NCBI GenBank assembly: GCA_964587755.1 | Contig: CAZPMC010000026.1 | Coordinates: 1 to 30,494, forward strand | Source: CAZPMC01 sp964587755 | Lineage (GTDB): Bacteria > Bacillota > Clostridia > Acetivibrionales > DTU013 | Reading direction: 5' to 3' | DNA: 30,494 nucleotides | Made by a program: the position numbers and the translations under genes | Shown: piece after piece, positions 14,719-23,684 of the stretch | How the letters are laid out: every line of letters begins with the position of its first letter | Position numbering within the stretch: position 1 is the first letter of the stretch | Notes under the pieces: model-generated | Seen by the model: only the letters and a program-made list of their open reading frames with translations | What the model was told of the DNA's origin: nothing | Database searches by the model: none

Positions 14719-15591
14719 TTAACCCTTTACAGAGCCTGCGGTTACGCCCTTAATGATGGACTGGGACAGGAAGATGTAGACAATCAACACCGGCAGGATG
14801 GCAAGTAAAATGAACATATACACCTTACCCATGTCGAACTTTGAATAGTCTGCTGACCTGAGCTGGGCAATCATAACCGGCACTGTCTTCATTTCCTTCT
14901 TATCCAGTAACAAGGCCGGAAGGAAGTAGTTGTTCCAGGATGCCACAAAAGAGAAAATCATCTGCACCGCCATGGCAGGCCTCAATATTGGAAGGATGAT
15001 GTGATTGAAGGTGTAAAATTCTCCTGAGCCGTCTACCCTCGCTGCATCCACTATCTCCATGGGGAGCACCGACTCCATGTACTGCTTCATGTAGAAAAAT
15101 ACTATCGGAGAGGCAATGCTGGGAAGTATAAGAGGAATGAAGTTGTTGGTCAGATTATATTTGTAGCACAGCATGACAAAACCAGCGGCTGACACCTGGG
15201 GAGGGATGACCATTACTGCCATAATAAATGTAAAGGCAGCTTTTTTCAGTTTGAAGTTGTAGACATGGATGCCATAAGCGGTCATTGCGGAAAAATAGCT
15301 GGCTAACAGTGCCGATGCGGCTGCGACAATAAAACTGTTGAGCATACCCCTTGGGATGTCAATTGAGGCGTCTGTCCATGCATTAATAAGGTTATTTAAG
15401 AAATAGTTGCTGGGCAGTAGTCTGAAACCGGCTTGCAGGTTTGCATTAGAGCGGGTGGAGTTGATAATCAGCAAGTAGAAGGAGAACAGACATAGCATCA
15501 CCAGAAAGATTAAAATCGCATAAACTACGACCCGGCTTAATGTCAGCATGGCTCTTGCTTTATGGCTATCGTAAGAGTTGGTCTTTTTCAT
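14719..15591 (-). CDS. CUT1 sugar ABC transporter permease (MalG-like)
   Basis: 290 residues with six hydrophobic segments. The cytoplasmic EAA loop is DAARVDGSGEFYTFNHIILP near residue 190, the standard contact for the ATPase. The short N-terminus and the conserved WNNYFLPALLL segment are typical of the second permease of carbohydrate CUT1 systems. Its start overlaps the stop of the first permease by 4 nt, so the two are translated together and form the membrane channel with the binding protein at 16693-18057. No ATPase is encoded here; CUT1 systems in Firmicutes often share an MsmX/UgpC-type ATPase. The neighbouring phosphorylase suggests cellobiose or cellodextrins as substrate. Confidence 0.92.
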   Translation of the reverse strand: MKKTNSYDSHKARAMLTLSRVVVYAILIFLVMLCLFSFYLLIINSTRSNANLQAGFRLLPSNYFLNNLINAWTDASIDIPRGMLNSFIVAAASALLASYFSAMTAYGIHVYNFKLKKAAFTFIMAVMVIPPQVSAAGFVMLCYKYNLTNNFIPLILPSIASPIVFFYMKQYMESVLPMEIVDAARVDGSGEFYTFNHIILPILRPAMAVQMIFSFVASWNNYFLPALLLDKKEMKTVPVMIAQLRSADYSKFDMGKVYMFILLAILPVLIVYIFLSQSIIKGVTAGSVKG

Positions 15592-16544
15592 TTTGCTTTC
15601 CCCCCTAATTCTTTCTGCTGAGTTAGGCTGCGGTAAACCACCAGACTGAGCAAACCTGTAATGATGAAGATTATAGTGGAAATAGCGCCTGCCATGCCGT
15701 AATTCTTGCTGGTCCTAAGGTAATTGTTCAGGTACATTACCAGCGTAGTGGAGGTGCGGTTAGGTACCCCGTGTCCGTTAGTCAGAATCTGCGGCACATC
15801 AAACATCTGGATACCGCCAATCATTGCAGTTATAACGGTATAGACCACTATTGGCATCAGCAGGGGCAGTGTAATCTTGAAGAAAACCTGTACAGAGTCT
15901 GCGCCGTCAATACTGCTTGCTTCAAACAAATCCTGATCGATACCCATGATACCAGCCATAAACAAAATAGTGGTATTGCCAAACCAGAGCAGGAAGTTCA
16001 TCAGGCAAATCAAGCCGCGAACTGTGATTTGGTTGCCGAAAAAATCAAAGGTTGGCTCTATCAGTCCCCAGTCTGATAGCAGGGCGTTGACAGGGCCGAC
16101 AGGCGAAAACAGGGTAAAGAACAACATTGAGAAGGCAGATGCCATAATCAGATTCGGCATATAGATGACTGTTTTAAAGAATCGCTGACCTTTGATTTTA
16201 AGCCGGTTGCTTGTAAAGAAAATTGCCAGCAGCATAGCTATAACAAATTGTGGAATTGCGCCGCCTACCCAGATGATCAGAGTATTTCTCGCATATTTCA
16301 AAATGTCAATGATGCCGTTGCTATCCGGGGTGAAGAGCTTAATGTAGTTATCAAGGCCAACGAAATTTGGTCCTACCTGATTCAGGCCGGAACGGTAGTT
16401 TTCAAAAAAGCTGTTGTAGATAGTCAGCAACTGGGGTGTAAGGGTAAAGACTAAATAGATGATGAAAAAAGGTGCTATAAAAATGTATCCCCATTTTGCA
16501 TAGCTTACACCTTTGCCCTGTCTGTGGCGTGATAATTTTTTCAT
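15588..16544 (-). CDS. CUT1 sugar ABC transporter permease (MalF-like)
   Basis: 318 residues when started at the ATG complementary to 16542-16544 (MKKLSRHRQGKGVSYAKWGY), preceded by AAAGGAGGAGCGTCA; a longer frame upstream lacks a ribosome site. Six membrane segments, beginning YIFIAPFFIIYLVFTLTP. The EAA loop reads EASSIDGADSVQVFFKITLP. It pairs with the MalG-like permease that overlaps its 3' end by 4 nt. A stable hairpin in the 148-nt gap to the binding-protein gene probably lowers permease expression relative to the binding protein, the usual arrangement in such operons. Confidence 0.92.
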   Translation of the reverse strand: MKKLSRHRQGKGVSYAKWGYIFIAPFFIIYLVFTLTPQLLTIYNSFFENYRSGLNQVGPNFVGLDNYIKLFTPDSNGIIDILKYARNTLIIWVGGAIPQFVIAMLLAIFFTSNRLKIKGQRFFKTVIYMPNLIMASAFSMLFFTLFSPVGPVNALLSDWGLIEPTFDFFGNQITVRGLICLMNFLLWFGNTTILFMAGIMGIDQDLFEASSIDGADSVQVFFKITLPLLMPIVVYTVITAMIGGIQMFDVPQILTNGHGVPNRTSTTLVMYLNNYLRTSKNYGMAGAISTIIFIITGLLSLVVYRSLTQQKELGGKAK

Positions 16545-16625
16545 TGACGCTCCTCCTTTGGAATTCTTAACATCACTTCCGAACAGACTGGTAATCAACT
16601 CGGAACTGAAGTTAAACCGATGCGA

Positions 16626-16645
16626 GGCAAGGCAGACGCCTTGCC
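16626..16645 (-). promoter_or_regulatory. Intercistronic hairpin between binding-protein and permease genes
   Basis: GGCAAGGC-AGAC-GCCTTGCC is a perfect 8-bp stem located downstream of the binding-protein gene on its transcript. No T run follows, so it more likely stabilises the binding-protein mRNA or causes partial termination. Confidence 0.55.
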
Positions 16646-16692
16646 CCACAATTCAAGGTTGTATAACCAACAGAACCCTTTATTGCAAATCT

Positions 16693-18057
16693 TTACGGAG
16701 TTACGATTTCTGGATACTTCTCGTTTATATACTTGTAGTAGTTGGCCATTGCTTGTTCTTCGGTAACGGCACCATCACAGTATTCTCTCCAGAAGCCCTG
16801 CAATCCTTCACACAGCAGCTGATCGTAGATAGTCTTGTTTTCGAACTTGATGTTCTTTGCCAGCTCAAGAAAGACTGCAACGTCATTTTGTCCGCCCAGG
16901 AATTCGCTGCCGTAATTAGGATCTGATGCAAACTTCTGATTGACTGCCTGGTTGTTGGTGAACTGCGCTTCATTCTTTATCAGGTTTGTACAGACTTCCT
17001 CATCGTTGATGAAGGTATTCATTACATCAGCAAGCATGGTTGGGTTGTCAGAACCTGTTGCAGCAAGCAGCCAAGTACCGCCCCAGAAGTGAGCCTGTGG
17101 GCCCTGACAGATTGCCCAGTCGCCGAAGCAGCCCTTTTCAGGATCTTGGGCATTTCCCATACAGAAGTTGAAGTACCAGGCAGGACCGAAAAAGCACATT
17201 GTCTTGCCGTCACCAAACATCTGGGCAGTACACTCATCAGACCAGATGTCGCAGGTCAGAGTATAGCCTTTGTCTGTAAAGGTTTTCGCTTGTTTCTTCC
17301 AGTCCTCAATCGCCTTATCGAGGACCAGCTTGTTTGAAGAATCAACAAGAGGAGCTGTTGTGTTGTTTGAGAATACTCTGAAGGTTGCAGACTCAGAGGC
17401 TGTCATATAGTAGCCTTTTGCTTTCGCTTCAGCAGCGACTGCATTGAACTTATTCCAATTGTCAAGCTTAGCCTGAACCTGCGCGGGATCATCGGTGCCC
17501 AGAACGTCCTTTGCGATAGAACGGCGATAGATTAGGGCAGAGGGACAGCACTGGAAGGAAACACCCTTCACAACCCCGTTGGCATCAGATGCAGCCTGAA
17601 CGGTGTATTTGTATGTTTTGGAGAAATCTGTAACGCCCAGAGCTCCAATATCTTGCGTGTATTCTGTATTGGTGTATTTTAAAATGTAGTCAGCTTCAGC
17701 CAGGAACATGTCGATCTTTTCGTCGTCGGGTGCACTTGCTTGTCTTAGAAGGGCTTCGTCCAGCTTATCCTGATACGCGCCGCCTTCGTTTGGTGTTATC
17801 ACCCAGTTAACTGTAATACCTTCAGGAACATTATAGTACTTCTCAAAGAAACCCTTGAACTCCTCGTTCCAAGCATAGATGTTGAAAACTTTGCCTTCGC
17901 TTGGTTTCTCATCGGCAGTTTTTTCGGGTGTGGTTTCTCCGACGGAAGTTTTTTCGGGTGTAGAAGTTTCGTTAGTAGACGGCTCAGAAGTGCCACAGCC
18001 AACAAGAAGACCCAATAGCATTACAAGAGCCACCAGGATGGATAATACTTTCTTCAT
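16693..18057 (-). CDS. Sugar ABC transporter substrate-binding lipoprotein
   Basis: 454 residues; ATG follows AAGGGGGAATTAAA. The N-terminus is a lipoprotein signal: MKKVLSILVALVMLLGLLVG before the lipobox Cys (C21), then a Ser/Thr/Glu/Pro-rich linker to about residue 55 that tethers the domain outside the membrane. The mature part resembles CUT1 solute-binding proteins (VFNIYAWNEEFKGFFEKYYN, MFLAEADYILKYTN, MCFFGPAWYFNFCMGN), with many Trp/Tyr residues suited to stacking on glucose rings. With the two permeases and the adjacent cellobiose phosphorylase, cellobiose or short cellodextrins are the best guess for the ligand. Confidence 0.92.
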   Translation of the reverse strand: MKKVLSILVALVMLLGLLVGCGTSEPSTNETSTPEKTSVGETTPEKTADEKPSEGKVFNIYAWNEEFKGFFEKYYNVPEGITVNWVITPNEGGAYQDKLDEALLRQASAPDDEKIDMFLAEADYILKYTNTEYTQDIGALGVTDFSKTYKYTVQAASDANGVVKGVSFQCCPSALIYRRSIAKDVLGTDDPAQVQAKLDNWNKFNAVAAEAKAKGYYMTASESATFRVFSNNTTAPLVDSSNKLVLDKAIEDWKKQAKTFTDKGYTLTCDIWSDECTAQMFGDGKTMCFFGPAWYFNFCMGNAQDPEKGCFGDWAICQGPQAHFWGGTWLLAATGSDNPTMLADVMNTFINDEEVCTNLIKNEAQFTNNQAVNQKFASDPNYGSEFLGGQNDVAVFLELAKNIKFENKTIYDQLLCEGLQGFWREYCDGAVTEEQAMANYYKYINEKYPEIVTP

Positions 18058-18124
18058 TTTAATTCCCCCTTATTATTTTTGCCGTTATAACAACTGCATC
18101 TTTGCTATGCAGGTATTAACATGT

Positions 18125-19141
18125 CTATACGCCTTCGTTGAGATCTTTTACCGAACGGCCTACCAGCAGTTGCCCCGAAACGGTAATTTGCTCAATCAGT
18201 GTGGTTCTTGGATGCTCGATGAGATTTATAAGTTTTGATGCTGCGATTTTACCAAGTCCCGCTGCATTCTGAGAATAGGTAGTCAAACCCATTACCTTTG
18301 CCAAATTGATACCGTCATAACCCACAGCAGAAATATCCTCTGGAATTCTAAGCCCCCTACTCAGGATTAAGTTGTGACCGCCCATGTAAGAATAGTCATC
18401 TGAAAAAATAATGCAGGTCGGCGGGTTCGTAAGCTCCAGCAACACTTTTGTTTGCTCAGCGCATTTGTCAGGGTCGTGATAAATGCAAGCTCTTACATAT
18501 TCTTCCGGAATATCAAGTCCCAGCTCTTCACAAGCGCGATAGAAGCCAGTAAGGCGATTGCGGGTAACCACTGTATTTTCTCCGTGGAGGAACGCTATCT
18601 GCCGGTGACCTTTGCTGTAAACATGGTGTACCAGCGTTTCCAAACCATCTACATTGTCGGAAACAACAGCAAGCCTGCCATTGAATACATGGTCAATCGT
18701 AACTAAAGGAATGTCGCTATCTACAAGCTCACGTACCTGAGGATCGTTAAAATCGACGCAGGCTATGACTACACCATCCAGCCCGCGATACCTGCAGTGT
18801 TGTAGATAGCTTGTGGGCTTGCCGCCAACATTTTGATTCAGGAAGGTAATGTCGTAGCCGTGTGTTTCGGCCTCAGACTTGAAGTTTTCCAAAACAGTGG
18901 AGAAGTATTCGTGGGCAAGGCCGCTGCGACGCTCATCGACAAAGAGTACACCAAGATTGTATGTACGATTGGTTTTCAAGGCCCGCGCGGCAGAATTGGT
19001 CAGATAGCCCATCTCATCTGCCACGGCACTAATCCGGGCCCTGGTCTCTTCACCGATATCCGGCTGACCGTTAAGAGCTTTACTGACTGTGGCGACAGAA
19101 ACTCCACAACGTTTTGCGATATCTTTCATAGAAACCATCAT
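18125..19141 (-). CDS. LacI-family regulator of the cellobiose genes
   Basis: 338 residues. The N-terminal LacI headpiece is exact: MKDIAKRCGVSVATVSKALN with hinge NSAARALKTNRT; a periplasmic-binding-like effector domain follows (YNLGVLFVDERRSG to the C-terminus). Three ATGs lie within the first five codons; the first is used here. It sits 67 nt upstream of the binding-protein gene in the same direction and is divergent from the phosphorylase gene. A palindrome TAATCGATTA 25 bp upstream of its start and a related TAATCGTTA near the phosphorylase are candidate operators, suggesting control of itself, the transporter and the phosphorylase in response to cellobiose or a derivative. Confidence 0.93.
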   Translation of the reverse strand: MMVSMKDIAKRCGVSVATVSKALNGQPDIGEETRARISAVADEMGYLTNSAARALKTNRTYNLGVLFVDERRSGLAHEYFSTVLENFKSEAETHGYDITFLNQNVGGKPTSYLQHCRYRGLDGVVIACVDFNDPQVRELVDSDIPLVTIDHVFNGRLAVVSDNVDGLETLVHHVYSKGHRQIAFLHGENTVVTRNRLTGFYRACEELGLDIPEEYVRACIYHDPDKCAEQTKVLLELTNPPTCIIFSDDYSYMGGHNLILSRGLRIPEDISAVGYDGINLAKVMGLTTYSQNAAGLGKIAASKLINLIEHPRTTLIEQITVSGQLLVGRSVKDLNEGV

Positions 19142-19166
19142 ATCCCCATGCCTTTCTGCAATAACT

Positions 19167-19176
19167 TAATCGATTA
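19167..19176. promoter_or_regulatory. Candidate LacI-family operator TAATCGATTA
   Basis: Perfect 10-bp palindrome with the central CG typical of LacI/GalR operators, 25 bp before the lacI-type gene start. It is preceded by AACT, and AACTTAATCG recurs at 19459-19468. Confidence 0.5.
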
Positions 19177-19280
19177 CGTACCTTCACTTTTAACGATATA
19201 TCATAACCCACAAAATTGCAAGATGAAAATTGAATTTATTTAGCACTATTTTCTAAATTTGTATAGTATGCACATAAAAT

Positions 19281-19324
19281 TTACGAAAATCTATGCATGA
19301 TTACAACTTAACATTACGAAAATC
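19281..19324. repeat. Two direct repeats TTACGAAAATC, 33 bp apart
   Basis: Identical 11-mers at 19281-19291 and 19314-19324. The 33-bp period is close to three DNA turns, so both face the same side of the helix, as for an activator dimer. They lie 100-140 bp upstream of the phosphorylase promoter. Confidence 0.5.
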
Positions 19325-19336
19325 GCTCTATTGGCG

Positions 19337-19356
19337 GTATATAAAAACTTATATAC
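19337..19356. promoter_or_regulatory. Palindrome GTATATAA-AAAC-TTATATAC
   Basis: Perfect 8-bp inverted repeat in the divergent region between the LacI and phosphorylase genes; possible regulator site or melting-prone promoter element. Confidence 0.4.
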
Positions 19357-19393
19357 AAAATTATACCGTTTTCACCCTGGAGATAAATTATCA

Positions 19394-19420
19394 TTTACAT
19401 CTTGCTTTTCTTAGTATAAT
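19394..19420 (+). promoter_or_regulatory. Probable promoter of the cellobiose phosphorylase gene
   Basis: A consensus TATAAT (19415-19420) is preceded by TTTACA (19394-19399) with a short 15-bp spacer. The related operator TAATCGTTA (19463-19471) lies about 43 bp downstream of the -10 box, where a LacI-type repressor would roadblock. Confidence 0.5.
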
Positions 19421-19518
19421 CAGATATTCTTAGAAATAGCGGAATAAGTTGGCTCAAAAACTTAATCGTTATAGTAAGTCCATCCGTACTATATCCGGAG
19501 CTCAAAGGAGAAGGTCAT

Positions 19519-21936
19519 ATGAAATTTGGATACTTTGATGATTTGCGCCGTGAATATTGCATTACTACACCCAAAACCCCGCAGCCTTGGATTAACTACC
19601 TGGGCAATGAGGATTTCCTCGGTATGATTTCCAACACCGGCGGAGGCTATTGTTTCTATCGGGATGCTAAGCTTCAGCGAATTTTGCGCTATCGCTACAA
19701 CGCTGTACCTGCGGATTGCGGTGCCCGATTCTATTATATAAAAGAAAAAGGAAAAGAAAGCTGGAACCCCGGCTGGCTTCCCACCAGAACAGAACTGGAC
19801 AGCTATGAATGCCGCCACGGTATGGGATATACTATCCTCCACTCAGCTAAGGATGGTTTGGATGCAAAGCTGACCTTTTTTGTTCCCATAGATGACGACT
19901 GCGAGCTGCATGATTTGGTATTGACCAACAACACTGGTCACGTCAAGCATATCAAGGTCTGGGGCTGTATGGAATGGTGCCTTTGGAATGCCTATGATGA
20001 TGCCCAGAACTATCAGAGAAATCTGAACATTGCCGAAACTGAAGTAGAAAACGGTGTAATATATCACAAGACAGAGTACCGGGAGCGGAGGAATCACTAT
20101 GCTTTCTATGGTGCCAATGTTCCCACTGCGGGTTGGGATACAGACCGCAGCACCTTTCTAGGCCACATGGGTGACTGGTCTGACCCGCAGCTTGTAAGAG
20201 AAGAACGCTCTGCGTCCAGCCTCATAACCGGTTGGTATCCTATTGGATGCCACCGTTTGGATATTACTCTTAAGCCCGGAGAAGTCTATCGGGCCAGCTT
20301 CGTTCTGGGATACGGGAAAAACCCCAAGGAGCAAAAATTCCTAGCACCCGGTGTTATCCGTAAGGATTCGGCACTGGGGTTGATGGAAAAATATGCTTCA
20401 CCTGCCGCGGTAGACAAGGCGTTTACAGAACTGAGGACATACTGGAATCAACTGCTTAGCATCTTTATACTCAAATCGGGAAACAAGAAGTTGAACCGGA
20501 TGGTAAATATTTGGAACCAGTACCAGTGCATGGTCACTTTTAACATGAGCCGCTCAGCTTCCTATTATGAGACCGGTATTAGCCGCGGTATAGGTTTTCG
20601 GGATTCTTGTCAGGACCTTTTCGGCTCTATGCACATCATCCCTGAACGTGCACGGGAGCGGATTATCGATATAGCATCCATCCAGTTTCCTGACGGTTCT
20701 ACATATCATCAGTATCAACCCCTGACAAAACAAGGGAATTCCGATATCGGCGGCGGATTCAATGACGACCCTTTATGGCTTGTAGGAGCGGTCTGTGCTT
20801 ATGTAAAGGAGACCGGCGACTTCGCCATTTTGGACCACCCTACTCCTTTTGATAACGAACCAGGTTCGGAAGCGCCCCTTTTGGAGCATGTACGCCGCAG
20901 TATCCGGTTCACCATGAACAACTTAGGTCCTCACAAGCTGCCCTTAATTGGCCGAGCAGACTGGAATGACTGTCTGAACCTGAATTGCTTCTCGGAAGAG
21001 CCGGGTGAAAGCTTCCAGACCTCCGGCTCCAGCGAGGGCTCTGTGGCAGAGTCTGTATTTATTGCCGGTATGTTCGTCAAATATGGCAGTGAATATGCCG
21101 ACCTGTGCCAACGAATAGGCCTGACGGAGGAAGCAGGCGAGATTCGGGCTGCTGTTTCAGATATGAAGGCTGCAGTGCTAAGGTATGGTTGGGACGGAGA
21201 ATGGTTTCTGCGGGCTTATGATGCCTACGGAAATAAAGTCGGCAGCCGGGAATGTAAGGAGGGGCAGATTTATGTAGAGCCTCAAGGCTTCTGCACCTTT
21301 GCCGGAATTGGAAGGGACACAGGGGAAGGCTTGAAAGCAATGGAAGCCACCAGAAAATATCTTCTGGGTGAATACGGAGTGGAACTGCTGTATCCCTGCT
21401 ATACCGAATATCATCTGGAGCTAGGCGAGATATCATCCTATCCTCCCGGATACAAGGAAAACGGCTCTGTCTTCTGCCACAACAATCCCTGGGTTGTCTG
21501 CGCCGAAGCAACTCTAGGCCGGGGCAATGAGGCTTTTGACGTTTATCGCCGGATCTGTCCTGCATATCTGGAGGACAAGAGCGAAATTCATGAAACCGAA
21601 CCCTACGTCTACGCTCAGACTATTACCGGCCGAGCTTCAGGTAATCCTGGTCATGCCAAAAACAGTTGGCTGACAGGTACTGCCAGTTGGGCGTTTTTAT
21701 CAATCAGCCAGTCGATTCTCGGTATTGTACCGGATTACGATGGTCTGATTATTAATCCCTGCTTACCCGACGAATTGAAGGAATTCACCGTCCGCAGAAG
21801 GTTCAGGGGTACGGAATACATCATCCATGTGACATCAACAGGAAGACGTTCTATTATGGTAGACGGTAAAGAAATCGACGGGAATACCATTCCACTGACC
21901 GATGAACCGGTATGTTATGTTGAAGTGACGGTGTAA
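19519..21936 (+). CDS. Cellobiose phosphorylase (GH94)
   Basis: 805 residues, ATG 19519 after AAAGGAGAAGG. It splits cellobiose with phosphate into glucose-1-phosphate and glucose in the cytoplasm, saving ATP. The N-terminus (MKFGYFDDLRREYCITTPKT) and segments such as PWINYLGNEDF, YRDAKLQRILRYRYN, SYECRHGMGY and HKTEYRERRNHYAFYG strongly resemble the C. thermocellum enzyme of about 811 residues. Domain order is beta-sandwich (1 to about 280), linker helices, then an (alpha/alpha)6 barrel. The catalytic acid is the Asp of GRADWNDCLNL. Divergent from the LacI and transporter genes, with which it forms a cellobiose uptake and phosphorolysis unit. Base composition is clearly richer in G and C than genes left of 14700. 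Confidence 0.95.
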   Translation: MKFGYFDDLRREYCITTPKTPQPWINYLGNEDFLGMISNTGGGYCFYRDAKLQRILRYRYNAVPADCGARFYYIKEKGKESWNPGWLPTRTELDSYECRHGMGYTILHSAKDGLDAKLTFFVPIDDDCELHDLVLTNNTGHVKHIKVWGCMEWCLWNAYDDAQNYQRNLNIAETEVENGVIYHKTEYRERRNHYAFYGANVPTAGWDTDRSTFLGHMGDWSDPQLVREERSASSLITGWYPIGCHRLDITLKPGEVYRASFVLGYGKNPKEQKFLAPGVIRKDSALGLMEKYASPAAVDKAFTELRTYWNQLLSIFILKSGNKKLNRMVNIWNQYQCMVTFNMSRSASYYETGISRGIGFRDSCQDLFGSMHIIPERARERIIDIASIQFPDGSTYHQYQPLTKQGNSDIGGGFNDDPLWLVGAVCAYVKETGDFAILDHPTPFDNEPGSEAPLLEHVRRSIRFTMNNLGPHKLPLIGRADWNDCLNLNCFSEEPGESFQTSGSSEGSVAESVFIAGMFVKYGSEYADLCQRIGLTEEAGEIRAAVSDMKAAVLRYGWDGEWFLRAYDAYGNKVGSRECKEGQIYVEPQGFCTFAGIGRDTGEGLKAMEATRKYLLGEYGVELLYPCYTEYHLELGEISSYPPGYKENGSVFCHNNPWVVCAEATLGRGNEAFDVYRRICPAYLEDKSEIHETEPYVYAQTITGRASGNPGHAKNSWLTGTASWAFLSISQSILGIVPDYDGLIINPCLPDELKEFTVRRRFRGTEYIIHVTSTGRRSIMVDGKEIDGNTIPLTDEPVCYVEVTV

Positions 21937-21957
21937 GCCTGAAATCACGAAGACTTT

Positions 21958-22521
21958 TCATACAAGGCAGAACTGACGGATGATGCCCCAGGTCATCACA
22001 TCAGCCATTAATAATGCTTCTGCCTGGATGTTATCGTATTCATTTACACTCTTTTCATATTCACCGGTCAAGATATAAACAGCTTCATTTTCTGTCATGC
22101 GCAGATGCGAAAACAGCAAATCCTTCCACTGTTGATAGTTCCACCAGGGATTTATTGAGACTAGGAATCTCGCAATATCTTCAGCGTTTGCATACCATCT
22201 CTTCAGATGCTTTTCCACCTCCGCGGTGTCACCTGCCTTTGCAGCGTTTACTAATTGGGCTGCGATTAAAAGGTGGTCTGCAAAGAGCTGCTTAAACTGG
22301 GAGGCTATCTGTTCACCATACAGGGGTCTAAGCTCTTGGGCGAAATCGTTAGGATTTTGCAGGAGCCTGTTTGTCACAACCTGAAGGTCGGGCAGATTAA
22401 ATGCTGTACTCACGATAAAAAAGCGCGTCCACAGAACGTGCTCAATCCACAGCCGCCGCAATGTATTTGATAGCTGCAATTGCCGGTAAGTCAGTCCGTT
22501 AGTAAAAAAAGCCTGGTCCAT
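21958..22521 (-). CDS. Conserved Firmicutes helical protein, function unknown
   Basis: 187 residues, start after CAGGAGGTAAATTATC. The sequence looks all-helical with repeated His/Trp positions: LWIEHVLWTRFFIVSTA, LFADHLLIAAQLVNAAKAGD, WYANAEDIARFLVSINPWWN and LLFSHLRMTENEAVYILTGE. The spacing suggests a four-helix bundle with histidines that might line a metal or cofactor site, but no known motif is complete. No signal peptide or membrane anchor. I recall similar proteins of unknown function in bacilli and clostridia, sometimes misnamed acetylglutamate kinase. It converges on the phosphorylase gene with a 21-bp gap and shares the GC-rich character of the island. Confidence 0.7.
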   Translation of the reverse strand: MDQAFFTNGLTYRQLQLSNTLRRLWIEHVLWTRFFIVSTAFNLPDLQVVTNRLLQNPNDFAQELRPLYGEQIASQFKQLFADHLLIAAQLVNAAKAGDTAEVEKHLKRWYANAEDIARFLVSINPWWNYQQWKDLLFSHLRMTENEAVYILTGEYEKSVNEYDNIQAEALLMADVMTWGIIRQFCLV

Positions 22522-22590
22522 GATAATTTACCTCCTGAATCTAGGTTATAAGGCACTATAAGTCGTATTATAAGTTGACAGATTACCGAT

Positions 22591-23487
22591 TTGCTTCCTT
22601 ACCAACGCCCTGAGGATTTTTCCCAGGCGGGTTCAGCGCCCGGAGCTTATGCATCAAGTGCCCAGGCCGGCACATACACAGATGATACATATTTTCAGCT
22701 TTTAATCACAAAAGCCATTGTTGAAAAGCAGGGCAGAATAACAGCCGACGATCTTGCTAAAACCTGGATGAAGGAAATGGATGTTTCAAAAGCCTGGCAC
22801 TCATTGAGGAACTCCTACTTTAAAGTAGCACTAAGCAGAACACCAGTAAGAGAGGCGGGAATGGGGAATATACCTGATAACAGCTCAGCAATGTGTATCG
22901 GGACCATTGGTGTAATAAATGCAGGTGACCCTGCGCAAGCTGCGCTAGATGCTTATGATGTGGCATCACTGTCACATGATGGCTATTCAAGAGAAGCTGC
23001 TTGTGTTATTGCATCCGCTGTCGCAGAAGCTGTAAACCCTTCAGCCACGGTAGAATCAATTGTTGATGCAGCGGCAAAGTATATACCAAACAAAGATACC
23101 AGTAAAATTTATGATCCTTTGATGTATGCTCTTGAGTTAGCCGATAAGGCATCCGATACTGAAGAACTAACCAGGATGTATTACGACAAGCTTAACGTGA
23201 AGTTGTTCCAAAGAGGAAAGCAAAGGCCTGATGACGAGCGTCACAGTCCAAGTGTTGACCCCCTTGAGGCTGTTCCATGTGCCGTAGGAATGTTCTATAA
23301 GGCGCAGGGTGACTACAAAAATAGCGTTATTGCATCTGTAAACTTTGGCCGTGATTGTGATACCATAGCCTGCATGGCAGGGTATATAGCCGGTGCATTT
23401 AATGGTATTGATTCCATTCCTGAAAAATGGATACAAACCGTAAATTTTTTACATAATCAGGTTAAGTCAATAAGGAAAGGGATATAA
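22591..23487 (+). pseudogene. 5'-truncated ADP-ribosylglycohydrolase (DraG/ADPRH family)
   Basis: The frame opens after TGA 22576-22578 and runs to 23487; a TTG at 22591 is the only near start and has no ribosome site. About 290 family-like residues remain. Metal site parts are present: TYTDDTYFQLLITKAIVEKQ near the N-terminus and FGRDCDTIACMAGYIAGAFN near the C-terminus. The usual first segment with GxxxGDAxG is missing, so the magnesium site and fold are incomplete. The break coincides with the right edge of the GC-richer cellobiose island, so insertion of the island is the likely cause. A complete enzyme would remove ADP-ribose from proteins or small molecules. Confidence 0.78.
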
Positions 23488-23489
23488 GG

Positions 23490-23605
23490 AAAGGGGACAT
23501 TCCTTAGCGGGGGGATTCCTAAGATGCTGAGGAGTGCCCCGTTTCAAGGATGGGGGACACTTCCAAGCGAGTAGCATACTTACGGGCTAGGGAATGTCCC
23601 CCTTT
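23490..23605. repeat. Double-hairpin REP/BIME-like repeat
   Basis: Four related G-rich blocks alternate in orientation: GGGGACATTCC (from 23493), GGAGTGCCCC (23531-23540), GGGGGACACTTCC (23552-23564) and GGGAATGTCCCCC (23590-23602). Adjacent blocks pair into two hairpins, and the outer two can pair with each other. It fills the gap between the ADP-ribosylglycohydrolase remnant and the MATE gene and looks like a dispersed intergenic repeat. Confidence 0.65.
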
Positions 23606-23684
23606 GAATAGCTGGACTTCTTACCTGCCATGTGCTAAAATCGTTGTTGTCTTTGTCGAAAGGCAGATTTGGAAGGGGTAATAA

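Noticed and set aside
20950..21600. Long open frames opposite the GH94 gene
   Set aside because: They are by-products of GC-richer codon use in a clearly coding sequence; no ribosome site or family resemblance.
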